From: Oscillospiraceae bacterium
GTDB lineage: Bacteria > Bacillota > Clostridia > Oscillospirales > Oscillospiraceae
Direction: 5' to 3'
Assembly (NCBI GenBank): GCA_017430455.1
Contig: JAFRMX010000015.1
Location: forward strand, 44,286-108,285
DNA: 64,000 bases
The stretch's first letter is position 1, and every line of letters starts with the position of its first letter. Below, piece after piece: positions 7,769 through 16,711 of the stretch. Below the pieces are notes generated by a model. It saw nothing but the letters and a program-made list of their open reading frames with translations. It ran no database searches and was not told the DNA's origin. Made by a program: the position numbers and the translations under genes.

Positions 7769-9373
7769 TCAGAGTTTCGGGCCTGCTTCAGCAAGCTCTT
7801 TTCCGCCCTCGATGCCTTCGTACTTTGTGAAGTTCTTTATGAAGCGGCCTGCAAGATCCTGAGCCTTTCTGTCCCATTCCGCCGGATCAGCATAGGTATC
7901 TCTCGGGTCGAGAATGCCTGTATCAACACCTTCAAGCTCGGTGGGTATTTCGAACCCGAAATAAGGAATCTTCTTCGTGGGAGCATTTAAGATAGCACCG
8001 TTCAGTATGGCATCTATGATCCCACGTGTATCTTTGATGGAGATACGTTTGCCTGTACCGTTCCAGCCGGTGTTGACAAGGTACGCTTTCGCTCCGCTCA
8101 TCTTCATCTTGCGGACCAGTTCATAGGCGTATTTTGTAGGAGGAAGCGAAAGAAATGCCTGGCCGAAAGCAGCAGAGAAAGTCGGGGTAGGCTCAGTAAT
8201 GCCGCGCTCCGTTCCGGCGAGTTTTGCCGTAAATCCGGAAAGGAAGTAATATTGGGTCTGCTCAGGGTCAAGTATTGAGACCGGGGGAAGAACTCCAAAG
8301 GCATCTGCAGACAGGAATATAACGTTCTTTGCAGCAGGGGCAGAAGAAACGGGACGGACGATATTCCTGATGTGATCGATCGGGTAAGAGACTCGCGTGT
8401 TTTCTGTTACGCTTTTATCTGCAAAGTCTATCTTTCCGTTCTCATCAAGCGTAACGTTCTCCAGAAGAGCATTTCTGCGGATAGCGTTATAGATATCGGG
8501 CTCCGAGTCTTTGTCGAGATTTATTACTTTTGCATAGCAGCCGCCTTCAAAGTTGAAGACACCGTTGTCATCCCAGCCGTGTTCGTCATCACCGATAAGG
8601 AGTCGTTTCGGATCGGTGGAAAGAGTTGTCTTGCCCGTGCCGGAAAGACCGAAGAAAATAGCGGTGTTCTCGCCATTCATATCAGTATTGGCAGAGCAGT
8701 GCATAGCGGCAATACCCTTTAAAGGCAGATAGTAGTTCATCATCGAGAACATGCCTTTTTTCATTTCTCCGCCATACCAGGTGTTCAAAATCACCTGTTC
8801 ACGGGAGCTTATATTGAATACGACGGCGGTCTCACTGTTGAGACCAAGCTCTTTGTAGTTTTCTACTTTTGCTTTTGAAGCAGTATATACTGTGAAGTCG
8901 GGTTCGAAATCTTCAAGTTCTTCATCGGTCGGTTTGATAAACATATTGCGGACAAAATGCGCCTGCCATGCGACTTCCATGATAAACCTGACAGCCATTC
9001 TGGTGTCCTTGTTTGCTCCACAGAATGCGTCGACAACATAGAGCTTTTTGTCGCAAAGTTCTTTTACGGCAAGCTCCTTAACAGCCGCCCATGTTTCCTC
9101 GGAGCAGATATGGTTGTCGCTTCCGTTCTTTCCGTCTGCCCACCAGACCGTATCCTTGGAATTCTCATCCATAACGATAAACTTGTCCTTGGGAGAACGC
9201 CCGGTATAGATACCGGTCATTACATTGACAGCATCAAGCTCTGAAAGTCTGCCGACATCATAGCCAGTGAGAGACGGATCCAATTCGTCTTCAAACAGTT
9301 TTTCGTAGGAAGGGTTGTAGATTATCTCAGGAACGCCTGTTATCCCGTATTTGCTTAGATCAAGATTTGACAT
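7769..9373 (-). CDS. pckA: Phosphoenolpyruvate carboxykinase (ATP)
   Basis: Interconverts oxaloacetate + ATP and PEP + CO2 + ADP; in fermenters it often runs toward oxaloacetate. The 534 residues match the family. Visible motifs: [10 protein letters not shown] (substrate region), the P-loop [11 protein letters not shown] near residue 243, and [22 protein letters not shown] for metal and nucleotide binding. ATG at 9373 follows AGAGGTG. It sits 20 bp downstream of the ptb-like gene on the same strand, probably one unit, and converges on the terminator at 7702-7749. Confidence 0.97.
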   Translation of the reverse strand: MSNLDLSKYGITGVPEIIYNPSYEKLFEDELDPSLTGYDVGRLSELDAVNVMTGIYTGRSPKDKFIVMDENSKDTVWWADGKNGSDNHICSEETWAAVKELAVKELCDKKLYVVDAFCGANKDTRMAVRFIMEVAWQAHFVRNMFIKPTDEELEDFEPDFTVYTASKAKVENYKELGLNSETAVVFNISSREQVILNTWYGGEMKKGMFSMMNYYLPLKGIAAMHCSANTDMNGENTAIFFGLSGTGKTTLSTDPKRLLIGDDEHGWDDNGVFNFEGGCYAKVINLDKDSEPDIYNAIRRNALLENVTLDENGKIDFADKSVTENTRVSYPIDHIRNIVRPVSSAPAAKNVIFLSADAFGVLPPVSILDPEQTQYYFLSGFTAKLAGTERGITEPTPTFSAAFGQAFLSLPPTKYAYELVRKMKMSGAKAYLVNTGWNGTGKRISIKDTRGIIDAILNGAILNAPTKKIPYFGFEIPTELEGVDTGILDPRDTYADPAEWDRKAQDLAGRFIKNFTKYEGIEGGKELAEAGPKL

Positions 9374-9392
9374 TTATACACCTCTTTCTTAA

Positions 9393-10325
9393 TTAATTCT
9401 CATATTTTTTTGTCTGAGCCAGAATTGCACATGCAGCAAGTGAAAGGAAGGCCTGCTCTTTAGAATCGCTCCTGGAAGTGATCGCTATCGGGACTTTGGC
9501 GCCGGCAATGATCCCGCAGCTGTTTGCCCGGGCATTCATCTGAAGAACCTTAATAAGCAGGTTCCCGCTCATAAGATCAGGCATAACGATACCGTCAAAT
9601 TCACCGCAATACTCACAGTCATAGTTCTTAAGCCTCGCTGCCTCTTTACTTACAATCAGATCCCAGGGGATTGGTCCTACAAGCTTGCACTCTGCAAACG
9701 GGTGCCTTTTCTGCTTGACTACAAGGTTTGCAGCATCCAATGTATCCTTCATATAGAAGTTCGGAGTCTCGATAAGCGAGAGAATAGCAATCTTCGGATC
9801 TTTAACATCCATGACCTTCATGACTCTGACCATGTTCTTTATGATCTCTTCCTTCTGATCCGCATTAGGCTTTACGAGAAGAGTGACATCGGAGATGAAA
9901 AGAACCTTAGGGTAGTCCGCTATTTTTATCATTGAGACGTGAGTCATAAGCCCGTCTTCAAGCAGGTGGTTGGATTTGTTGACTATAGGCAGCAGGAAAT
10001 CTCTGGTCTGAGTATTGCCGCGCATAAGCACATCAGCCTTGCCTGCAGCGACCATATCTATTGCATATTGAACGACATTGACATCGTCGGCAACAGGCTG
10101 CAGATCAAAGGATCTGTTTTCCAACCCCAAGGCTTTCAATTTATCCATTATTCTCTGGTAATTGCCGATCAGGATCGGCTCGGCAAAACCTGCTTCCTGT
10201 GCATCAAAAAGACCCAGAAGAATGTTCTCCACATCTGCTCCGGCCAAAGCAACACGGGCAGGCCTTTGAAGAGAAGATGCGGCATTGACTATTTTGTCGA
10301 AGTCATGCGAGTACATATTATCCAT
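9393..10325 (-). CDS. ptb: Phosphate butyryltransferase-like acyltransferase
   Basis: Member of the phosphate acetyl/butyryltransferase (PTA_PTB) family, which exchanges CoA for phosphate on short acyl groups. The 310 residues suit Ptb. Blocks seen include GNTQTRDFLLPIV, HVSMIKIADYPKVLFISDV, and the C-terminal ALAACAILAQT-like helix. A separate classical pta occurs at 41795-42796, so this copy probably has a different acyl preference; butyryl is a guess from family resemblance. Start ATG at 10325 has GGAGG upstream. First gene of a unit with pckA, divergent from ugd. Confidence 0.8.
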   Translation of the reverse strand: MDNMYSHDFDKIVNAASSLQRPARVALAGADVENILLGLFDAQEAGFAEPILIGNYQRIMDKLKALGLENRSFDLQPVADDVNVVQYAIDMVAAGKADVLMRGNTQTRDFLLPIVNKSNHLLEDGLMTHVSMIKIADYPKVLFISDVTLLVKPNADQKEEIIKNMVRVMKVMDVKDPKIAILSLIETPNFYMKDTLDAANLVVKQKRHPFAECKLVGPIPWDLIVSKEAARLKNYDCEYCGEFDGIVMPDLMSGNLLIKVLQMNARANSCGIIAGAKVPIAITSRSDSKEQAFLSLAACAILAQTKKYEN

Positions 10326-10479
10326 AAAAAACCTCCACTTAAAAATTGCGTATATTATAAAAATTCATCAAAACATTATATCTTCAATGATTGAAAATTA
10401 CAATAAAATTTGCTTTTCATTTCGCTGTATGCTACTATAAACCGCAATTTGAAATCAATACAGTTCGGGAAGTGAGAAT

Positions 10480-11712
10480 ATGAGAATAACTGTGGCAGGC
10501 GTGGGATATGTAGGGCTTTCGCTTGCGGTGCTGCTCGCCCGGAATAATGATGTGACAGCCGTAACCACGACTCCGTCCAAAGCGGAGCTTATAAACAGCA
10601 GAATATCTCCGATACAGGATGAGGAGATAGAAGAGTATCTTGCTGCCCGGGAACTTGATCTTAAGGCCACTACGGACAAGGAAGCTGCTTACGGAAACGC
10701 CGAAATGGTCATAATAGCTGCTCCTACAAATTATGATCCCTCACGCGGGTATTTCGATACTTCGGCCGTCGAGGACGTTATTAATATAACCATGCGCGTA
10801 AACCCTGATGCTTTGATGGTAATAAAAAGCACTGTTCCCGTAGGTTATACAGAATCGATAAGAGCAAAAACAGGTTCAGAGAATATCCTTTTTTCTCCCG
10901 AGTTCCTGCGCGAATCCAGAGCTCTGTATGATAACCTTTATCCGAGCCGTATCATAGTAGGAACAGACCTTGAAAATGAGAAGCTGACTAATGCCGCACA
11001 TACATTCGCTGATCTTCTTAAGGAAGCTGCCATTAAAGAAAACATTGACACTCTTTTCATGGGCTTCACGGAGGCCGAAGCTGTTAAGCTCTTTGCAAAT
11101 ACATATCTTGCTCTGAGGGTATCATATTTCAACGAACTGGATACATATGCAGAGCTCAAAGGATTGGATACCAGGTCTATTATTGAAGGAGTATGTCTGG
11201 ATCCGAGGATAGGCTCCCATTACAACAATCCGTCTTTCGGCTACGGCGGATACTGCCTCCCGAAGGATACTAAACAGCTGCTTGCAAACTATGAGGATGT
11301 CCCGGAAAATCTCATAAAGGCTATAGTGGAATCAAACCGTACCCGGAAAGATTTTATAGCGGACAGAGTTCTTTCTCTTGCGGGAGGTTATGAAGCCAAT
11401 GACATGTATGACTCCATAAAAGAGAAGAAAACGACAGTCGGAGTATACAGACTGACGATGAAATCCAACAGCGACAATTTCCGGCAGAGCTCAATTCAGG
11501 GAGTTATGAAGAGAATAAAAGCCAAAGGGGTCGAAGTCATAGTGTATGAACCGACTCTTGAAAACGGATCGACATTTTTCGGCAGCAGAGTTGTGAACGA
11601 TCTGAATGAGTTTAAAGCTCAGAGCAACGCGATAATAGCAAATCGATATGATACGGTTCTCGACGATGTAAAAGAAAAAGTCTATACAAGAGATCTGTTC
11701 AGAAGAGACTGA
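10480..11712 (+). CDS. ugd: UDP-glucose 6-dehydrogenase
   Basis: NAD-dependent four-electron oxidation of UDP-glucose to UDP-glucuronate for envelope or capsule sugars. The 410 residues fit the short bacterial form. The N-terminal dinucleotide fold is [18 protein letters not shown], followed by [19 protein letters not shown], and the catalytic cysteine block [15 protein letters not shown] near residue 260. ATG at 10480 lies after GGGAAGTGAGA. No glycosyltransferase neighbours are present, so its pathway partner is elsewhere. A terminator follows. Confidence 0.94.
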   Translation: MRITVAGVGYVGLSLAVLLARNNDVTAVTTTPSKAELINSRISPIQDEEIEEYLAARELDLKATTDKEAAYGNAEMVIIAAPTNYDPSRGYFDTSAVEDVINITMRVNPDALMVIKSTVPVGYTESIRAKTGSENILFSPEFLRESRALYDNLYPSRIIVGTDLENEKLTNAAHTFADLLKEAAIKENIDTLFMGFTEAEAVKLFANTYLALRVSYFNELDTYAELKGLDTRSIIEGVCLDPRIGSHYNNPSFGYGGYCLPKDTKQLLANYEDVPENLIKAIVESNRTRKDFIADRVLSLAGGYEANDMYDSIKEKKTTVGVYRLTMKSNSDNFRQSSIQGVMKRIKAKGVEVIVYEPTLENGSTFFGSRVVNDLNEFKAQSNAIIANRYDTVLDDVKEKVYTRDLFRRD

Positions 11713-11714
11713 TT

Positions 11715-11759
11715 AAAAAAAGATTCCGGCTACCTGAAGGTTTCCGGAATCTTTTTTTA
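11715..11759. terminator. Bidirectional terminator after ugd and rubredoxin
   Basis: Stem AGATTCCGG / CCGGAATCT (11721-11729, 11744-11752) flanked by A-run and T-run; it serves ugd (+) and the convergent rubredoxin gene (-). Confidence 0.85.
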
Positions 11760-11769
11760 TTTTCTTCAA

Positions 11770-11931
11770 TTACTCGTCAACTTCTTCGAACGCCTCTTTG
11801 CCGGCTCCGCAGAGAGGGCAGGCAAAATCGTCGGAAAGCTCATCCCACTTTGTGCCGGGTTCGATTCCGTTTTCAGGGTCGCCGAGTTCCTCGTCATAGA
11901 CATAGCCGCAGATGCTGCAAATGTATTTCAT
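11770..11931 (-). CDS. Rubredoxin
   Basis: Small one-iron electron carrier of 53 residues. It has the two CxxC metal-binding pairs: [20 protein letters not shown] and [12 protein letters not shown]. In anaerobes it passes electrons to rubrerythrin or other oxygen-defence proteins; a rubrerythrin lies at 30192. An upstream in-frame ATG would add 21 residues that do not resemble rubredoxin; the ATG at 11931 has a clear GGAGGAAATAAC ribosome site, so that start is used. Monocistronic by layout. Confidence 0.96.
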   Translation of the reverse strand: MKYICSICGYVYDEELGDPENGIEPGTKWDELSDDFACPLCGAGKEAFEEVDE

Positions 11932-12035
11932 GTTATTTCCTCCGTGTTTTATAAATGGCGATGTCATTATATAACACGTTATTTCCGTTGGCAATATAAA
12001 AAATAAATGCTTGCATTTTCAGTATGCATATGTTA

Positions 12036-12148
12036 GACTCACCTCACCATAAAGAGAGGGCGAGAGACAAGCTCGATGACCCCTCCGCAACCTGCCGGGG
12101 ATAGCCGGTAAGGTGCGAAAGCTTGACCGATGGGTCGGATATTGAGTT
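12036..12148 (+). promoter_or_regulatory. SAM-I-clan riboswitch upstream of metK
   Basis: Predicted S-adenosylmethionine sensor RNA. The core AAAGAGAGGGCGAG starts at 12051. A P2-type helix forms from GAGGG with CCCTC and CGAG with CTCG. The conserved GCAACC lies at 12087-12092, a P3 hairpin CCGG...CCGG at 12094-12107, then AAGGTGCGAAAGC. P4 is GACC/GGTC at 12125-12135, and P1 may pair ACTCA (12037-12041) with TGAGT (12143-12147). The loop AGACAAG and the spacing differ from textbook SAM-I and recall SAM-I/IV variants. A terminator follows directly. Confidence 0.82.
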
Positions 12149-12150
12149 TA

Positions 12151-12180
12151 AAGGGCCTGTCAACGACAGGCCCTTTCTTT
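12151..12180 (+). terminator. Riboswitch expression-platform terminator
   Basis: Stem AAGGGCCTGTC / GACAGGCCCTT with loop AAC, then TCTTT. It lies between the SAM aptamer and metK, so SAM binding should favour termination. Confidence 0.88.
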
Positions 12181-12209
12181 ATGGAATGTAATTTTTGAAA
12201 GGGAATAAT

Positions 12210-12992
12210 ATGATCGAAAAAGTTAACCCGTGCCATCCCGATAAGGTGGCGGACAGAATAGCCGGAGCAGTTGTTGACCTCGCTTATGAAAAATCAAAAT
12301 CGCCCAAAATAGCTGTTGAAGTACTTATTGGCCACGGCATATGTCATCTGATCTCAGAGACAAGCGTCGTAATGGATAATTCTGATATTGAAGCGGCAAT
12401 TAAGCGTATAGCCGGTGATATAAAATGCGATATCGTGCAGGTGCCTCAGGATGTTCATCTTGCAGATAATCAGAAGGACGGCATCAGAGCGGGAGATAAC
12501 GGGATATTCAAGGGCATGCCTTTGACCGACGAGCAGAAGAAACTGAGTAATATAGCAAGAGATATCTATGCCCGTTACGGCTGTGACGGTAAATATATCC
12601 TGTCAGGCGACAGGCTTATAATCTGCCAGAGCAATGCAAAGAGTTCCGAGCTGGCAGCGGTTTATCCGGATGCAGAGATCAACCCTCTTGGTGACTGGAC
12701 GGGTGGCCCGGATGTAGATACCGGAGCGACAAATCGCAAGCTCGGTTCGGATATGGCAGACAGTGTCACAGGCGGAGGATTGCACGGAAAAGACCTGAGC
12801 AAAGCAGATGTGGCGATCAATATCCATGCGTTTTTAAAGGCACAGAGGACCGGCAGACCGGTCGAACTCTGCTGTGCCATCGGAGACGAAATGATAGACG
12901 GCCTTGCATACAGCGATATAGTTTCAGAGGCTGAGGAGTATATAAATAATCTCGGCGGCTTTGAAAAACTCGCCGAATGGGGACTATATTGA
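12210..12992 (+). CDS. metK: Short S-adenosylmethionine synthetase-like protein (260 aa)
   Basis: Makes SAM from methionine and ATP if active. It keeps N-terminal MetK blocks HPDKVADRIAGAV (residues 9-21) and RAGDNGIFKGM (93-103), and C-terminal blocks GGPDVDTGATNRKLGSD (165-181) and GGGLHGKDLSKAD (188-200). Usual bacterial MetK has about 380-400 residues; here most of the middle domain is missing, with no sign of a frameshift. A TTG at 12195 is in frame, but the ATG at 12210 has GAAAGGG six bases upstream and is preferred. Placement behind a SAM riboswitch and terminator supports a real methionine-cycle role. It may be a compact MetK family or a partner-dependent enzyme. Confidence 0.85.
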   Translation: MIEKVNPCHPDKVADRIAGAVVDLAYEKSKSPKIAVEVLIGHGICHLISETSVVMDNSDIEAAIKRIAGDIKCDIVQVPQDVHLADNQKDGIRAGDNGIFKGMPLTDEQKKLSNIARDIYARYGCDGKYILSGDRLIICQSNAKSSELAAVYPDAEINPLGDWTGGPDVDTGATNRKLGSDMADSVTGGGLHGKDLSKADVAINIHAFLKAQRTGRPVELCCAIGDEMIDGLAYSDIVSEAEEYINNLGGFEKLAEWGLY

Positions 12993-13010
12993 GACAGATA
13001 TATAAATAAA

Positions 13011-13046
13011 CAGACATCCCGTAACAATACGGGATGTCTGTTTTTA
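13011..13046 (+). terminator. Intrinsic terminator after metK
   Basis: 12-bp stem CAGACATCCCGT / ACGGGATGTCTG with AACAAT loop, then TTTTTAT. It may also stop the convergent minus-strand genes. Confidence 0.85.
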
Positions 13047-13054
13047 TAATCAGA

Positions 13055-13267
13055 TCAAGTTAAAGCCAGAAAACATTCGGATGATGTGATCTCTGAATAC
13101 AGTACAGCATTAAGACCGTTCAGGTCATAGACCCTGATGACTTTATTCAGGTCATCAGCCGGCTTCCCTAAGATTATATCCGTGCACTCAGGGAGAGACC
13201 TGAGAAGGTCTTCATCAAAGACAGACCCTGCTTCGCCGGGGTAGATAACTGTATAATAATACTCCAA
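13055..13267 (-). CDS. Small hypothetical protein (70 aa)
   Basis: I do not recognise this protein. The reading frame begins with TTG at 13267, 8 bp after the stop of the HAD gene, and encodes a mixed alpha/beta-looking acidic peptide (MEYYYTVIYPGEAGSVFDED). No transmembrane segment or signal is seen, and the ribosome site is weak, which lowers confidence. Its position fills the gap between the HAD phosphatase and the metK terminator. Confidence 0.45.
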   Translation of the reverse strand: MEYYYTVIYPGEAGSVFDEDLLRSLPECTDIILGKPADDLNKVIRVYDLNGLNAVLYSEITSSECFLALT

Positions 13268-13275
13268 TTATCTAT

Positions 13276-13953
13276 TCAGCGGCAGCATATAAGATCAAAA
13301 AGTTCATCTGCAGAAGAAGCAAAATGACGGGCGCCGCAGTTCTCCAGATAATCTTTATTTCTGAAACCCCATGTGACACAGATACAGTCACAACCGGCAT
13401 TCCGGGCTGTTTCAATATCGACTTCACTGTCACCTATGTATACGGTCCCGCTTATATCCGCGTTCAGAGCATCGGCTGCAAGAAGCGTGGTGTCCGGAGC
13501 AGGTTTTCTCCTTACACCCAGAGCTTCATTTTCACCGATGGCGGCATTAAAGAGACCGGGGAAATACTTTTCGCTCAGTATTTTAACTGCCTTGTCAGGC
13601 TTGTTGGAGACTACAGCACAGCCGACTCCTCCGGCTTTCAGTTTTTCTATAAGGCTCAGGATACCGGGATAGGGACAGGTGCTTTCAGCACAGTGCATAT
13701 CATAGTATGGCCTGTATATCGCTTCAACTCCGGAAATATCAGTCTCAGAAGCAGCAATTTTTTTACTTGAAAAAGCTCTTTGTATCGCGACCCTTGCCCC
13801 GCTTCCAAAGAAGCTTTTAGTATCCTCACCGGTTATATGTGAAAGCTCCGGATATCCTGCTTTTAAAAATGCATATTCAAGAGAGAGTTTAAGATCTGTG
13901 ACAGTATCAAGGATGGTCCCGTCCATATCGAATACAGCTGCTTTGTATTTCAT
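13276..13953 (-). CDS. HAD-superfamily phosphatase, phosphoglycolate phosphatase-like
   Basis: Haloacid-dehalogenase hydrolase, probably a phosphatase for a small sugar phosphate. Motif I FDMDGTILDT (nucleophile Asp at residue 8), motif II VVSNK, and motif III/IV KPAPDTTLL plus YIGDSEVDIETA are visible; the cap is the helical type. An upstream extension is in frame, but the ATG at 13953 forms the classic ATGA overlap with the upstream acyltransferase-PAP2 gene, implying translational coupling. Substrate is not assignable; Gph/PgmB-like enzymes fit equally. Confidence 0.87.
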   Translation of the reverse strand: MKYKAAVFDMDGTILDTVTDLKLSLEYAFLKAGYPELSHITGEDTKSFFGSGARVAIQRAFSSKKIAASETDISGVEAIYRPYYDMHCAESTCPYPGILSLIEKLKAGGVGCAVVSNKPDKAVKILSEKYFPGLFNAAIGENEALGVRRKPAPDTTLLAADALNADISGTVYIGDSEVDIETARNAGCDCICVTWGFRNKDYLENCGARHFASSADELFDLICCR

Positions 13954-15428
13954 GACAGTACTGCAGATCTCTTTCCCATAAGTCTCGGTTTCCAATACGG
14001 TTTCCAGTAGACAAGAAGTTCAGCCAAAAGCCCTAAGGGTAATGCCGCAACGACATCATAACATGAATGCTGCTTTACAAAAAGGACAGATACTGAAATC
14101 ATAACGACCCAGATAAACAGTACAGCTTTCCATAACCTTGACGCATTTTTCTTTTTCCACCAGACTGACCACATTCCGAGAGAGTATGCCACATGAAGGG
14201 ACGGACAGACGCCGGTCGGAGTATCAAAAGCATAGATAATTCCCATCATCCATGTGAAGATATTATGTCTTTCAAATATTTCAGGACGCAGATCCTGCCG
14301 GTTCGGCCAGATAATATAGACAGCCATGGCGACAAGCTGTGTGATTATTATAAATATCTGCAGTTTTGAAAAGCTGTCAACGTCGAAGAAGAAAAAATAT
14401 GCCAGAGAAAATACAAGCAGTACATACCAGCTCACATAAAATACTGCAAAATATTCGCAAAACGGGATCATGTCATCCACGATACTGTGCACAACATGGC
14501 ATTTTTCATACGGGATCAGATTTTCTGTAAGAAAATAAAGAGCAAAATAAGCTATCCATCCGGACAGAAGCTTTACGTGTTTAAAGCGGGGATCATTCAG
14601 CTTTCTGAGTGAGAAACCGCTGTAGTCCACAGGAATGCGTCTGTTTCTCGCCGCTGCGTCTCCGAGTTTTTCATCCGTGTTCTTCGGATATTCTGATTTT
14701 CTGATATTGCGATAAGGAACTACCGTGTGCTCCGGAAGCGACCTGGCAATACAGGTTATTGTATTATGAAGATAAGTGCAGATCCGTTCACGTTCATTTT
14801 TTGTTGACGCAGAAGGATCGAAACTGACAGGATCGCCAAAATAAAACTCCTTTCGCTTTGGCGCAATATACATGGGCACAAATTTGAGTATTGTGCCGGT
14901 CTTTTTGTAATACAGAGCGGCAATATCTATAAATTTATCCTGGAAGGCATAAAGGATATTGTTGCTTTCTTCGTTGAATTCCGGGAATATGACAATACTG
15001 TTCCCCTCGCTCAGGAGATCCACGGAAATGCGGAAAGTGTTCCTGAGCCTTATATCATGGTAGACAGGGACAGTGTGCGCGTTGTTGAAAAGAAGTATTG
15101 CAAGCGGAGTTATGATCTTAGCCAGAATTTTATAGAACCAGAGAGTCCATTTGGGCTTGAAAGACCAGAAGTCGGTAAAAGCGTAATCGGCGACTTCGCG
15201 CCTGTTCATCATTTCACCGGCACACCATATATAATGTTTCCCGGGAATATACAGTTCTCCGAGTATGGGTCCGTACATCTGACTGTGGTTTCCAACAATT
15301 ATACACGGCTCATCCGGAAGTGCTTCCGGATTCTTGCATTTGAATTTAGGAGAAAAAAGCCAGACGAAAAATTCGACAATTTTGTATAATATGGACATTT
15401 TTTTGCCATAATCATTTTTATTTGGCAT
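13950..15428 (-). CDS. Acyltransferase (PlsC-like) fused to PAP2-family phosphatase/phosphotransferase
   Basis: Two-domain membrane-associated lipid enzyme, 492 residues. The N-terminal half has NHSQMYGP (residues 47-54, a variant of the NHxxxxD acyltransferase box) and an FPEF element near 150. The C-terminal half has several hydrophobic helices and a PAP2 signature: CPSLHVAYS near residue 408 and KQHSCYDVV near 452, with the catalytic His and Asp. PAP2 domains remove or transfer lipid phosphate, so the fusion could make and dephosphorylate a lipid in one chain (inference). Start ATG at 15428 has AAAGGG upstream; an earlier in-frame start is not supported. Overlaps the HAD gene by 4 bp. Confidence 0.82.
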   Translation of the reverse strand: MPNKNDYGKKMSILYKIVEFFVWLFSPKFKCKNPEALPDEPCIIVGNHSQMYGPILGELYIPGKHYIWCAGEMMNRREVADYAFTDFWSFKPKWTLWFYKILAKIITPLAILLFNNAHTVPVYHDIRLRNTFRISVDLLSEGNSIVIFPEFNEESNNILYAFQDKFIDIAALYYKKTGTILKFVPMYIAPKRKEFYFGDPVSFDPSASTKNERERICTYLHNTITCIARSLPEHTVVPYRNIRKSEYPKNTDEKLGDAAARNRRIPVDYSGFSLRKLNDPRFKHVKLLSGWIAYFALYFLTENLIPYEKCHVVHSIVDDMIPFCEYFAVFYVSWYVLLVFSLAYFFFFDVDSFSKLQIFIIITQLVAMAVYIIWPNRQDLRPEIFERHNIFTWMMGIIYAFDTPTGVCPSLHVAYSLGMWSVWWKKKNASRLWKAVLFIWVVMISVSVLFVKQHSCYDVVAALPLGLLAELLVYWKPYWKPRLMGKRSAVLS

Positions 15429-15591
15429 TGTATCATCCCTTTCAGACAAGAAACGAGTATACCAATTCGGGATAAACAAATCAAGTTAAATTAGCAAATG
15501 CTGTCTTTTAAGAGTGATGATGAAAATCCCCCGGAGTTTTTAATAAAATATAAATAAAGTATTTAAAAATAAAACAGTATTTGTTATAATA

Positions 15592-15600
15592 GCATAAAAA
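15592..15600 (+). promoter_or_regulatory. Extended -10 promoter element
   Basis: TGTTATAAT is an extended -10 (TGn plus TATAAT) in an AT-rich stretch, 37 bp before the start at 15637. No convincing -35 is present, as is normal for extended -10 promoters. Confidence 0.5.
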
Positions 15601-15636
15601 TAAATGCCGAAAAAATACCATCAGGAGAGGTTGACA

Positions 15637-16668
15637 ATGAAAAAGAACACAATATTTATGGTGCTTCTTGTTCTGGCACTGATTTTTGCATTTTCAGCTC
15701 CGGCAATTGCAACAGAAGCGTTTGCAGACGGTGAAGCGGCCGTGATTTCAAAGAATCCAGGCGGAGAGACGGTAAAGGAAGGCGGCAGTACCCTCTTTAC
15801 TGCAGCTGCAAAAAATTATGCCGGCGTTTCGTGGAAGATAGTCAGCTTTGACGGACAGACCGTACTCAATGCCGAACAGGCGTCGGGAACATTTTCAGGG
15901 CTGAGCGTGAAGATGTATAAACAGACCAGCTGGCCTTATAACGAAGCTATAAAGCTTGAAAATATTCCCGCGTCAATGAACGGATGGAAAGTGGTAGCGG
16001 ATTTTTTGGGCAATGACGGGAATACTGTTTCCACTACCGGTGCAACTGTTGCCATAGAAGGGCTTGCGCTCCCCACCCCGACACCTGCGCCTACTCCGGA
16101 GCCAACTCCTGTTCCGGAACCTTCAGAGATGCCGATCGCAACTGAAGAACCTGATTTTGCAACGGTTACGGTTATTGATACAGAGCCTGAAACCGACACC
16201 GGGAAAGCTGTATCTTCTTCGAAAAAAGGCGGGTATTCTCTGCTTACTCTGATTATTGTGGCACTTCTGGCTGCTGCAGTTTCTGCGCTGATCACATCAT
16301 TTGTTTTAAACGGGAAAAAGAGCGGCACCGCGAAGAAAAAAGTTTCCAAGACTTCAAAGCCGAAGAAACAGACCTCATTTAAGCGCGGCAGCCATGACAA
16401 AAAAGACGCAGGATATGAATACGATGAGGAAGATCCGGACGATTACGATTCCGAGGAGCTCTATGGCAACGCGTATGAGGAGGATCTCCCGGAAGAAGAT
16501 ACGGATGATTACGGCGAATTTGCAGGATTCGATGACCTGACAGCGACTCCTGATGATTCTGCGGAACCGGAGGCTGAGGACATTGTCCCTGAAATATCCG
16601 CTGAAGATCTTGACAGCCTGTATGATCAGGATATCTTTGACGACAGATTCAACAGATACGACAGATAA
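15637..16668 (+). CDS. Exported single-pass membrane protein with acidic cytoplasmic tail
   Basis: Function unknown. Residues 1-25 are a Sec signal peptide with likely cleavage near AIATEA. The outer part to about residue 140 looks like an Ig-like or cell-surface domain (ISKNPGGETVKEGGSTLFT, SGLSVKMYKQTSW), then a Pro/Thr/Glu repeat linker (TPTPAPTPEPTPVPEPS), one membrane helix at about 205-230, a Lys-rich stop-transfer stretch and a long Asp/Glu/Tyr-rich tail. The upstream in-frame ATG at 15604 is ignored because AGGAGAGG sits correctly before 15637. Monocistronic, ending in a terminator. Confidence 0.75.
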   Translation: MKKNTIFMVLLVLALIFAFSAPAIATEAFADGEAAVISKNPGGETVKEGGSTLFTAAAKNYAGVSWKIVSFDGQTVLNAEQASGTFSGLSVKMYKQTSWPYNEAIKLENIPASMNGWKVVADFLGNDGNTVSTTGATVAIEGLALPTPTPAPTPEPTPVPEPSEMPIATEEPDFATVTVIDTEPETDTGKAVSSSKKGGYSLLTLIIVALLAAAVSALITSFVLNGKKSGTAKKKVSKTSKPKKQTSFKRGSHDKKDAGYEYDEEDPDDYDSEELYGNAYEEDLPEEDTDDYGEFAGFDDLTATPDDSAEPEAEDIVPEISAEDLDSLYDQDIFDDRFNRYDR

Positions 16669-16683
16669 ATAAGAAAACCTGAC

Positions 16684-16711
16684 GGCCGGGTGTTCCCGGC
16701 CGCCTTTTTTA
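16684..16711 (+). terminator. Intrinsic terminator
   Basis: GGCCGGG / CCCGGCC stem with TGTT loop, then GCCTTTTTT. Convergent with the pseudouridine synthase gene, whose last bases it touches. Confidence 0.85.

Noticed and set aside
12210..12992. metK as a frameshifted full-length gene
   Set aside because: No residual central-domain motif is found in the other frames, and the terminator follows closely.
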